DNA of 64,000 nucleotides. Source: Aristolochia californica. Taxonomy: Eukaryota > Streptophyta > Magnoliopsida > Piperales > Aristolochiaceae. The stretch is taken from contig JARWKL010000013.1 in NCBI GenBank assembly GCA_029961685.1, positions 26,008,922 through 26,072,921 of the forward strand, read 5' to 3'. The notes under the pieces were generated by a model. That model was not told the origin of the DNA. It did no database searches and was given only the letters and a program-made list of their open reading frames with translations. Of this stretch, positions 10,361 through 25,300 are shown piece after piece. Position 1 is the stretch's first letter, and every line of letters begins with the position of its first letter. Made by a program: the position numbers and the translations under genes.

Positions 10361-10582
10361 ACGTAACCCCATTTTGACCTGCCTCTGCGCGTCTGTTGGT
10401 GCGCTGCCTTGCGTGCGACTGGATCGACCTTGTGTGCTAGGCTTGCTAGCGTTGCTTTCCAAACTTGAATGGCTGCCATACGCGCTTCCTCTGCCGTATG
10501 CGCATTGCCTCCTCTTGTGCTGGAGCTGTGTAGTGGGCGTGTGGGTGTGCCGTCTGGACTCGGCTGGTTGCCCCTCGTCTCA

Positions 10583-10982
10583 ATATGCTTATCTTAGAGA
10601 TTTTGAATTATGTTAGATTTCTAATTTACATTGAGTTATCTTATCATGATAGGTTTATCTTTAAGAATTAGAGTTTGAATGTAATTAGGACTCTACCATG
10701 TCCTCCAATATAAATAGAGGACCTTGTACACATTAGAAAAAAAAATTGATGACTATTCATATTGTGAGTTATTCACTTTTTCGAACTTATCAAGGTTTCC
10801 TTGTGGCATTCAAAATCGACTTATCAAATAGATTTTCCATCCCCGTTTGTGGCGTCTTCACCATACCAAGGTTCTTGCTTTGTTAAGCAACGGATCGCGA
10901 TTTCCATCAAACTTAAAAGATCTTGGGGACGATTTCCAAATTTGGTATCTGGTTTTATAACAGGTTGACGCGGTTCGTATCA
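10583..10982 (+). repeat. 3' LTR (distal part) of element 1
   Basis: This segment resumes after element 2 and contains the uninterrupted version of the site where element 0 inserted in the 5' LTR. A good TATA box (TATAAATA) is at 10709-10716. It ends at GTATCA, followed by copia integrase sequence of element B. Confidence 0.8.
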
Positions 10983-12756
10983 ATGTGGTCCTTTGGTGTT
11001 TGCTCAGTTGACACACATCACAATTTAAATTTGACTGATCCTTAAAGGTAGGGAAAAGAAGATGAAGATATTGTACGAATGGATATTCCAATCGTTGTGC
11101 CATAGACTTGTCTCAGTTTCCTTGGTTGAGATAGTATTTATTTGAGGCACGTCTAGGTAGTAGAACCCTCTTTGTTCATAGCCTCCACCAATCACATGCT
11201 TCGTTATAAGGTCTTGAAACACACAAGAAGTGGGTGAGAAGGTAATTGAGCAATTAAAATGTTGTGTTAGCTGACTAATAGATAAAAGATTCAAGGGAAA
11301 GGTAGGAACAAAAAGAATATATGTGAACGGAAGTGATGGTGTAACAAAGGTGGATCCTTTCCCAAGAACTTTAGTTTGAGGAGTTGTCAGCTATGGTAAC
11401 AAGTTTATTCGAGAGACAAGGAGAAACTGAGTGGAGTAGATTTTTGTTACCTATGAGATGCTCGGAGGCCCCTAAGTCAATTATCCAGGATGAAGAGGAG
11501 GAAGGGGCAGAGAGCATACCTGAAACAGTGGTGGCAGTAGTAGTTGAGGAGGAACTTGGAGGAGAGATGATCAGTGTTTTCATTTTCTAGAATGAGTCAT
11601 ACTCATCATCAGTAAGGGTTTTCTTTTCTATAGATGGGGCAGACTGATCCTCCTTTGTATCACTTACTGAGTTTTGATTAGCTTTAACCCAATCTGGTAT
11701 GCCATGGATTTTAAAACATTGATCTATAGTGTTGCCATATTTCCCATAATGGGTGCATTCCCTATCATCTGTTCTGACAAAACCATTCCTTCCACCTCTT
11801 CCTCGTCCTCCTCTATAATTTCTTCTATGGCCTCATATGTGGTCGGTTGATGTTCAGCTATGCCCCGAGTACATAGCAGATGACACTTCAGTAGGAGAAA
11901 GAGAAAAAGAGTCTGGAATGCAGAGTAATATGGCACACACATCATCAAAGGTGGGAATAACAGAGGCGCTTAGGAGTTGATTTTTAGCAACTTCAAGATA
12001 TGGCTTAATGTTTGCTAGGCAAATGGCAGTGGCTAAGGCTTCCTTCTACTTGTCTTGGACAGAGACATTAGTGGAGGTAGGCTAAGCTAGCTTCCATTCT
12101 TGAAGAAGGCCTCCAAACAAGCCAAATATTCATGGATATTTTCTCCTTATTTAGTGTTAAACATTCTTTAGAGAATATCATATGGCTTGTGTAAGTTGTT
12201 AGAATGAAGTAATAATAACAAGAATGAAAAACTTATCTCACAAGCTTCAATCTTGCTTCACAAAGAGCCTTCTATGAGTAGCTTTGATCATAACTTCTTA
12301 GAGTATTCTTTTGACGTGAGATCCTAAATTTAATGCTCTGATACCATATTGAATTTAGGACCCCATGATTGAAACCTCGAGCAAGATGTGAGAGGGAGAA
12401 AAAAAGCAAAGACAGAGAGAGAGAGCTCGGGTTGAGAGGAGAGAAGAAAAAAGAGAGAAAAAGAGTTTAAGCTAGAGAGAGATTCTTCACAAGTTGAAAA
12501 GTAGAAAACTTGATTGAACCCTTCAACCAAGACCCCTATTTACACTATTTTCATTACATATTTAGATATAAGATAGGATCCCTACTATCCATAATTACAT
12601 CAATTATCCAAATCTATATAAATGAAGGGAAGATAAATCGATTATATTAATCAAGGAAGATTGCCAAATCTTCCACCTCATATGATAAGAATGTCAGCTC
12701 ATGTGATGACTCATCATGTCACCTCACGTGATCATGGTTGGTCCCACCTTGTAACA
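10983..12756 (-). mobile_element. Element B: Ty1/copia retrotransposon, right half
   Basis: Reading leftward: the 5' LTR is 12350-12756 (TGAATTTAGG...GTAACA) and the primer-site complement GCTCTGATACCA is at 12335-12346. A degenerate gag follows to about 11590. The protease region is 11583-11371, where the active site reads IIDLGASEHLIG (DSG changed to DLG). The GAG-pre-integrase domain is 11294-11049 (MNLLSISQLTQHF...), then the integrase zinc-finger end DVCQLSKHQRT. At 10982 the integrase is cut by the LTR of element 1, so the left half of B lies beyond the window. Confidence 0.8.
12335..12346 (-). other. Primer binding site of element B
   Basis: GCTCTGATACCA is the exact complement of the tRNA-iMet site TGGTATCAGAGC and lies three bases from the LTR at 12350. 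Confidence 0.8.
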
Positions 12757-15029
12757 ATCTCACGGTGTGTAGTGGTGTGAAAAGAAACCCTTAAATCTAA
12801 TACCCGAGAGTCAATAGGGCTTTCAACCGACAAGAGTAACACATCTTGTACCTCTTCAGTTACCGCATTTGCAGCATCGTTTTTCTTTTCATTCTGCTTC
12901 GGTACTCTGCAGTTCTTTTTTATGTGACCAAACTTGCCACAATTCCAGCACTCCACATTCCTTCCGAATTTGGATTTGCTTCTTCCATTCCTTGACTTCC
13001 CTCTACCATTACCCTTATTGGAATTCCTCTCGAAGTTCCTACCCCTAATATCGACATTTAGGGCAAAATTAGATGTCGATAATTCTTGGAATCCTTTCTA
13101 CGAACTTCCTCCGTAAGAATAGTATCTCAAACATCATTAAAGATCAACTTCATGTTGCCTACAAAGTTGTTGACGTAGCCCTCATGGGCTCCCAACAATT
13201 TGGGAGAGACGCCAATAGAATTAAAGCACAAACCTCTGTTGAGGACTCAATAGCTAACCAAGTCATACAAAGGCGACACTGAGTCATAGAGTTAATAGCA
13301 GAGTTAATAATTTTCTTTCCATATTGTTTTAAATTCGTTTTTATGCATTCTTTAAGTTAAATTATCATAGGGGCAAAATTGTAATAATTAACCCTAAAAC
13401 TATGGTTGGCGTCAACCCTACTTAAGAGGGGCAAGGAGAATGAGAAAAAGGCAAGTCTTGAATTAGGTTAAATAGGGTTTGGAGTTATCCTTGACGAGCT
13501 CTAGGGTTTGGAGGTCTCCTTGATGAGCTCTAGGTCCAGGTTCCCTCTTGAATCTGAATTTCCTTCTTCCCTATTTTGATTTCAGTTTACCCCTCTCCAT
13601 ACCGAAGAGAAGAGAGGAATTTTTGTCCCTTTTTCGAGCTCAATCAGAGGCTTCAGCCTCCCATCCATCCACAACAGCCATATAGGGGCTCTCTCCCTCT
13701 TTTCTGAGCCAAGTTTGAGGCTTCTCAATCACCATACCATGAGCAGACAAAATTTAGAGGTTCTTAGCCTCAAGGCCGGCAAGAAGCAAGGTTAGGAACC
13801 CCTAACCTCTGATCCAAGGACTGTCCAAGTTAGAGCTTTTCAACCCCTAACCCGAGCAACAGCAAGGAGGGTTCTAAACCCTCTCAATCGTGAGAAAAAA
13901 AGGGACCTTTCGCCTCCTGTCCGAGCAGTTGCAGTAAGAGCTTTCTGCCCTTATCGAGAACAGTAGCCTAGTCCCACAAAGGAGGTTGCTTTCCTTCTAT
14001 CCGAGAACAGACCAAAGAAAGGAGACTCCTTTTCCAGCCTTACTGAGAGCAGCTGCTCGATTACTGTGCTGGACCATAACAATCTCATCATCAAATTTAA
14101 TTTGAATGGAGGTCAATTGATTAACAATCGTGCTAAACTCATTCAAATGTGATGCCACTAATATATTTTCTATCATCTTTAAATGAAGATTTTTTTCATG
14201 AGATGTACCTTATTATTTGATGAAGGTTTCTCATACATGTCGGACATAATCTTCATCATCCTTATTGTGGTTTTCTCTGATGCCATGTTGTGAGCAACGT
14301 TCTTCGATAGTATTAATTGGATTATTCCCAACACCTGTCTATCGAGGAAATTCCACTCAACATTTTTCATACCTTTTGGTTTTATATCCAAAAGTTGTGC
14401 GTGCAACTTTTTACTATACATATAATCTTTGATCTACATCCTCCATAACACAAAATCCATACCAATAAACTTGTTGATCCCTAGTGTTGATCTTTCTTCG
14501 GCAACCATTGCTCTCAATCACGAACCAAAACTCTGATACTACTTGTTAGGAATTAGATGCCCTAATTCCAAACTAAACGAAAACAATAATAATAATAATA
14601 GCGGAAGAAAGGAAAAGCAAACACGAAAATACAACAAAATTTAGACAAGTTCGCCTCAAGGTGAGACTACATCCTGTCTTCTGCCGCTACAGTAATCCAC
14701 TATAAAGATGAAATAGTTTACAAGATAAATTGCACACACTTACAGGTGTTTTCTCTAACCACTCTCGGGTTCCAACTCTTCTCGGTGATAATAAAACCCT
14801 AATAGTGGTCCTCTCAATTATAAAGAGAAAATTAGGGCAACTGCAATACAAGAGTAAAATTCTCAAATTGCCCTTAATGAATCAACAATTAAATGTATCA
14901 TGGACCAGGCAGGGGCTCCACCCCCACACTCTCGGGAGGGGGGCTTCTTGCCCCCCTTCCAACCCCTACAGTGACCTTATCGCGAAGGTTGATCCACGTA
15001 GGGCATTGATTAGACTTTACAACTTAACA
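12757..15029 (-). mobile_element. Element C: Tnt1-like copia retrotransposon, 5' part, interrupted by a solo LTR
   Basis: The 5' LTR is 14544-15029 (TGTTAGGAATTAG...CTTAACA, with TGTTA/TAACA ends). The primer-site complement ACTCTGATACTA is at 14530-14541. The gag starts near 14508 and is split by the solo LTR at 13237-14081. The zinc knuckle CWNCGKFGHIKKNC is at 12953-12912, followed by AVTEEVQD and the protease start, where the active site reads DLRVSFHTT instead of DSG. The element is cut at about 12757 by the LTR of element B. Confidence 0.8.
13237..14081. mobile_element. Solo LTR inserted in the gag of element C
   Basis: 845 bp with TGTTGAGGAC...CCATAACA ends, flanked by near-identical 5-bp sites ACCTC (13232-13236) and ATCTC (14082-14086). 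When the insertion is mentally removed, the copia gag frame runs across the site (DDE on one side, ALILLASLPN on the other), which fixes both boundaries. No internal region or second LTR is present, so it is a solo LTR left by recombination. Orientation is undetermined. Confidence 0.8.
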
Positions 15030-16100
15030 GTTCCTATAACTTTACGATCAATTATGACATCAATCAACCACTTTGCAACCCTTTAAAAATTTGGCTGGTC
15101 AATCATACTTTACATTTTGCCTTGACAATATTTTGCATGATCTATTATGCATTACAGATGATCGATCATGTTTTATTATTTTTACATCTATGATCTATCA
15201 TATGTTATAGATGATCGATCATGTTTATTGGTAAGAGTATATAGATAAACTGATTTAGCCCAAAATTAATTGTTTGTGTCTTCACTAAAAAATAAAATAA
15301 AATTTAAAAGTAATCGGTGAGTGATCAAGAACCATTTTAGTTGTTCTTAATTTATTTTTGTATAAGAAATTCATTTTAGTATATCTTCAATATTTTCGAA
15401 AAACAACATGAACAAGACGAATCAAACACAAAATTTTGTTCTATACCCAAGAATTGGCCACACATATTTGAATTGGTAAAAACTAAAAACAAAGTCAAAT
15501 ATGCAAAAAAGCACAAAGTCTTACCTCTCAATTCTCTAGTATACGCTCATTAGCTAATGGCTTAATTAGATGAGACAAACTACCCAAAGAATTGTCGTTT
15601 AAATTAATGACACGGTTTGACTAAAATCATACCGCAGACAGGTCTCATGGCTATTGTTTACTTGTCCGCGCACCGAAACCGTTCTGTTCCTGTCGCGTCG
15701 TCAATCGTCACCGAAGAAACTAAGATTAGCGCCGGGCCCACACAGAGTAATCATGACCCTTCGGAATCCAGGGTTTTTTTCGTCTTTCCGCCCTCCTCAA
15801 TTAGGTGGGGCCACATGTTAATTTTAGTTTAAGTTTATTATTAATTATTATTTTTTTAATTTTTTGGGTTCGAGATTGAAATTGGATTACCGGTTGGCGA
15901 AAGAAGGAAGACCGATTCGCACGCACCAAGACCAACGGTAAAACGATCCCCGCAGAGACATCTTCCCGGATATCCCGGTCATGTCCGAATCTCACCGATG
16001 AGATCCTAGTAATTTCCGTTGCTAAAAGAGGCTATTTTAGGAAATATACGAGAAGTACGTTTTTGTGTTCCAGCCGTGGGATTTCAGATCGACGGATGAG
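15030..16100. other. Intergenic: between element C and the kinase gene
   Basis: AT-rich sequence without a convincing coding region. A short repeated motif (GATGATCGATCATGTTT) occurs twice around 15158-15230. The stretch from about 15600 is GC-richer and probably belongs to the upstream regulatory region of the kinase. Confidence 0.5.
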
Positions 16101-16289
16101 AGGCAAAACATTGACCGTCGTACGGATAAGACAGAGTCATGATTGGTAGTGCGGGCTTTGACCGGGAGGAAAGACGAGTGGCATTTTTGAAAAAACGTGA
16201 GGGTATCTTGGGGGATTCACGCTGGCGCTAACATCCGGTGCGAGGAGAAAGAAGAAAGAAGAAGAGGGAGTTTCCCTTTTTTGCTCTCG

Positions 16290-16347
16290 TTTTGTTTTGT
16301 TTTGTTTTGTTTTGTTTTCCGTTTTTTTTTTCTTTTTTTTTTTTTTC
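16290..16347 (+). repeat. (TTTTG)n microsatellite and T-tracts in the kinase 5' region
   Basis: Several TTTTG units are followed by runs of T, about 160-220 bases before the start codon, within the likely 5' UTR or core promoter. The open frames seen here on both strands are composition artefacts. Confidence 0.75.
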
Positions 16348-16508
16348 GCTTTTCTGCCTTTTTCTCTTCCTCTTTTCGGGAGGTTTCTGCGACACGGAAG
16401 AGGGGAGAAAAGGGTTTCTTGCGGAGGAAGAGCAAGAGAGGAAGAAGAAGTAGAAGAAGCAAAATAAGAATACTGAGCGGCGAGTTGTGTTTTGTAGAAG
16501 GGAGAGCC

Positions 16509-21078
<4,570 letters not shown>

Positions 21079-21560
21079 AAAATTTTGGGTAACAGAACGT
21101 TCATGTGGCGATCTTTGTGGTTCCTTTTGAACGATAAAGGACCTGATAGATCCATATAACAAGTTAGCAGCCTGACGACAGTGGCTTCAGATGTTGAGAT
21201 TCGACGGGTGGAGCTGGCCAGAAAGAGGTGGAGGGCTTCAAACTGCCGACTCTACTGGGGCCATTTTGCTGGAGACACGCCCGAATTTACGTTCTCTGGA
21301 AAAATATAATATTTAGTAGCCACTAAAATGTGATTAGGGTTTCTGTTAATTATTGTTGTACGAAGGGCATTATGACCCAAGAGCTTCTATATGTTATTTG
21401 CTTTTCACATCACGCAACTTAAGGACGGAGAGGCCATGAATGAAATCGTGGTCTTTATGGCTGGATTGTCGTATGTGCAGCGTGCATTCGTGCCCCTGGA
21501 GGATTATTTGCTCGAAAGGTAATTTTTTTTTTACAACTTCTTTTTATTATTGGAATTATC
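21079..21560 (+). other. 3' flank of the kinase gene
   Basis: Probable 3' UTR with AT-rich stretches that could hold poly(A) signals (for example near 21300). No further coding is seen before the copia relic. Confidence 0.45.
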
Positions 21561-21599
21561 AATCAATTAAGTATTTATAAGGTGAGTGATTCAAAAGGT

Positions 21600-24500
21600 C
21601 TATACACATAGTGAGATTCTTTAGTTACCCTGTCCTTTAACCAATGATTTTAGTCTAGGTTTTCATGTCTAAAGAGTCTAAAGAATCAAGAGTAAGAGAG
21701 AGAAAAAGAAGAGAAGAAGAGAATACACCTAGGTAGGAGAAAGCATGTGTTATGAAGGAGAGAATAGGGTATGCTCAATTAGGGGACTCATTGGAATGAA
21801 TATATCCTCCCCTTCTTATTTGTTACTCAGGGTTTTCTAACCCTAGTACATGATGGGTAAAAAAAAACACTTAAAAAGTATGTAATTAAAAGTTGTGTCA
21901 CTTGTCTACCTAATTATAATGTATGCCACTAATACTTTTTCAATAGTCTCTCTCTAGTTGGTGTAACAATATCAAATATTTTTCAGTTTGGAGTAAGTGA
22001 TAGAGAGGTTTTGCAACAATGGTTTTTGTAAAAATATCTATCAATTGACTTTTGGAAGAAGTGTATTGCATAGATATAACATCGACTTGTAATTTTTTGT
22101 TTTTTGAATAAAATGATAATTTATTTTAATGTGTTTTGTTCTTTCACGGAAGATTATATTGGTTGTAATCTGAATGACGGCGTGATTATCACAATGGCAT
22201 GGGTTTTGGTTATTGGGAAATCAAGTTTTGTCATTAATGATTTTAAGCCAAAACAACTCACTTATTGCATGTTCCATCTTCCTTAGCACTTGATCTCGCT
22301 ACAACACTATTTTTTACTTCTCCAAGTGACTAGATTTTCTCCTATACATTGGCAAGGTTGATGTATAAATTAATTGATGACACTTATAGAATAAGAGATA
22401 CATACATGGTCTCGTAACTATGGTATAAATCAGTTTTCCAACCAACAGTTAGAATATGTCAACATCAACATTATCACTTGATTCAGTACATAGCTCAACA
22501 TTGGGTTTCATAGGTGTATTAGTTGGTTTACACCCAAGTATTGTAATTTCTTTTAATAGATCAAGGACATACTTGTCTTGAGACAAAATAATGTTGTAAT
22601 TGGTAGAAGAAATTCTACACCCAGGAAGTATTCGAGTGATCTTAGGTCTTTAGTTTGAAACTTTTTATTCAAATCTTTCTTTCTTGAATACCCTCAGAGT
22701 CCCTTGCGATGATAATAATATCATCAACATAAGCATCATTAAGAATCATATCTTTTGTAGTTATTTTTGTAAGGATCGAGTAATTATTTTCATAGCTCTT
22801 GGACCCAAGGAAGGTAAAAATCATAATAAATTTGTCAAATGAGGCACAAGGAGACTGTTTCAACCCATAAAATAACCTTATTCAAATGGCATACCTTCTC
22901 CTCCTCAATCATAGAACCAGGTGGTTGAATTATATAAACTTCTTTGAATAAATCACTATTCAAAAAAACACTTTTAATATTTAAACTCAACCATATAACC
23001 AGGTGGTTGAATCATATAAATCTCCTCTGATAAATCACCATTCAAAAAAGAATTTTTAATATCTAACTATAGATAAGTCATTTAACATTAGTTGCTAAAG
23101 AAATAAGAACCTATATTGAATTCAACTTAGCCATTAGAGAGAAGGTTCCATCAGACATACCATAAGATTGAGTATATCTTTTAGATACTAAGTTTTGCCT
23201 TGCATCGAGCCACTATACCATTAGGATTATATTTAAGTGTAAAAAACTATTTTCAACCGATCGTCTTCTTAGATGGGAAGGAGAGAACAAGTTCCAAGTA
23301 TTGTTTTATATATTGCTTGTATTTCTTCATCCATGACTGTTTTCCACCTTAGATCTTTTGAGGCATCGTCATAAGTGATGGTAGTATGAAAGATGATACT
23401 GGTTAAAAAGAAAACACAACTTGAAAACAATCGGTGAGTGGCTAAAATATGTGCAATAGGGTGAGAAGTGCTTAAACGAGGTTTCTTACAAAGAGCAATT
23501 GGTCTAGTGTCATAAGGAGGTCCATATACAATAGGAGAAGGTGGAGGAGGATATACCTTAGAAACATCAAGAGACTCCACAGGTGAATGGTCAGTAGCGG
23601 GGAGAGAGAGAGATCTCAAGTGCTAAGGGAGATGGCTGCTCTTCTTGTAGAAGGTATGAGTCCAATGAAGTAACCACTCTAGGCATCCATGTAGAAGATT
23701 GAAATCTAGGAGGGAAACTAACGAAAAAGTATGACTGATCTTCAAAGAATGTTATACCAATAGAACAAAGGTTTGCCTCATAGTAGCGGAGTAACACATA
23801 CCCCTTTCGAGTTTTTGAACCATCCAAGAATATACACTTAAATGGCTTTGGGACTATACTTATTTTGTTGAGGACCCAAAGTATGCACAAAAGAAACGCA
23901 TCCAAACACATGAGGAGTTAATGGAAATGGAGATGCATCAATGAACAATTTAGAGAATGGTTTATGATCATGTAACAAAGTGGAAGGCATGCGATTAATT
24001 AGAAAACAAATTGTAATTACAACATATAGCCAATAATATTGGGGGACAATTATGGATAACATGAGTGCTCTGGCAACGTCAATAAGGTGTTTGTTCTTCC
24101 TTTCTAAAACACCATTCTATTGTGGTGTATGGGCACAAGATGATTGATAAATAATGCCCTTCGATTGACATAGAGTTTGAAATTGAGAAGAAAAATTATT
24201 CTTTAGCATTATCAGACTTGAAGACATTGTTTTTCTAAAACTATGTTTCAACCATAACACAAAAATAGTTAAAGATAGAAAAAAACTTCAGATCAATCTT
24301 TCATCAAATATAACCAAATAACTCTACCACAAATATATAAAAATACTTTGATTATGAAATATTCAAAACATTAACTAGTCCATAAACATCAAAATGAACT
24401 AAAAAGGAAGAATTAGAAGACATAATGTTTTGCCTGGGTCGAAATAGATCTGTGATGCTTCCCAAGCTAAAAAAATTCATAAGGTAATTGAGAAATGGAT

Positions 24501-25300
24501 TTAACCGATGAATTGAGGGATCTAGAAAATAGAGACCTCCCCTCTCATTGACACCACAAATCACTTGTGTTTGTCTTAATGTCCTGAAAAGATAACATAA
24601 CAGTAGTAGCAATTGTGGTTGTAGGTGCACTTGAAAGAGCATACATTAATGTCTTAAGTTTATGTAGAAAATGTAGTCCTCCTCCATCATAGTCATCTTC
24701 CCTTTAGTTGATTCAATAGGTACCTTTTTGCTAGTGTTTGTAACAGAGGTTGATGTGTGATTTGCTTTATAAAAATATGGTTTTTCATACAAGTTCCAAT
24801 AGTACATAAGATTTTGCAACACCAAAGTAGCACTTCAAATTGGCAAGGCATATGGCAGACACAAGGGCTTCCCTTTGTCTTTCTTGGACTGCAATATTAG
24901 TAAAATATGGTTATGTAACCTTTCACTATTGTAGAAGGCCCCGAAACCTAGCAAAATACCCATGAAGATTGTTACCTTGCTTTTCATGTACATCTCCTAA
25001 AAAACATTATAAATCTTTTGGAGACTGTTAGAAGAAGAATATCACTTAGAACACGTGTCCCAATTCTCCTTGGTTGTATCCATGTGAACAAAGTTATTAG
25101 AAATTGGTTCATCCTTGCTATTCATCAACCAACTTCAATACCAAGCCATAGACCCTCATGGCTAAACCGACAATTTCACTTGAAATCATAGAGAAGTTAT
25201 CAAGCTTCAACAACCATATTGGTTACAGTAGTTCCACAAGCAATACCAAGCCACATACACTCACGGCTAAACCAGCAGTGATGGAAGATTTTAAAGGAAT
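21600..25300 (-). mobile_element. Element D: heavily decayed Ty1/copia retrotransposon
   Basis: Reading leftward: gag remnants around 25000; GAG-pre-integrase near 24640-24360; integrase C-terminal part 24060-23600 (LINRMPSTLLHDHKPFSKLF and FEDQSYFF-type motifs); RT from about 23600 to 22600, with the catalytic box YVDDIIIIARD near 22720; and the C-terminal pol end near 22050 (the IDIFTK type). Numerous stops and frameshifts break it. LTR ends could not be fixed; the GA-rich segment near 21690 may belong to the left LTR. An 82-bp tandem duplication lies in RT (22914-23070). Confidence 0.75.
22914..23070. repeat. 82-bp tandem duplication inside RT of element D
   Basis: ACCAGGTGGTTGAAT...AAATCAC.ATTCAAAAAA is present at 22916 and again at 22998, with a handful of differences. 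It arose in the dead element or destroyed its RT. Confidence 0.75.

Larger units (their letters stand above)
4240..10582 (-). mobile_element. Element 2: chromodomain-bearing Ty3/gypsy retrotransposon (chromovirus), near full length
   Basis: The right LTR is 9673-10582 (910 bp, TGTCACGCGG...GTCTCA on the + strand). The left LTR is 4240-5053 and lacks the outermost 75 bp. A primer-site complement (GCTTTGATACTA, 9659-9670) abuts the right LTR. The complement of a polypurine tract (TACTCCCACCGCC, from 5054) abuts the left LTR. Reading leftward, the order is gag, zinc knuckle, protease, RT, RNase H, integrase, chromodomain, which is the chromovirus order. It is inserted in the 3' LTR of element 1. 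Frameshifts, stops and LTR differences show it is old and cannot act autonomously. Confidence 0.9.
9673..10582 (-). repeat. 5' LTR of element 2 (right, complete)
   Basis: It is 910 bp with TG...CA ends. It contains the TATA box complement at 9949-9956 and the GC-rich minisatellite at about 10140-10360, and matches the left LTR with scattered substitutions and small indels. Confidence 0.9.
650..10982 (+). mobile_element. Element 1: Ty3/gypsy-type element with gag and protease but no pol, interrupted by element 2
   Basis: The remaining 5' LTR is 650-996, the primer site 999-1010, a long leader 1011-2327, degenerate gag 2328-3388 and protease 3389-4036. A polypurine tract (4035-4046) leads into the 3' LTR, which starts about 4047, is cut at 4239 by element 2 (4240-10582) and resumes at 10583-10982. 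The segment 650-996 is repeated with modest divergence at about 10640-10982, which identifies the two LTRs. Just after the protease, the reading frame shows the typical gypsy pol C-terminus (EDLRINPSQEG) with no RT, RNase H or integrase between. This is therefore an internally deleted or non-autonomous derivative. Its right end cuts the integrase region of copia element B. Confidence 0.8.
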
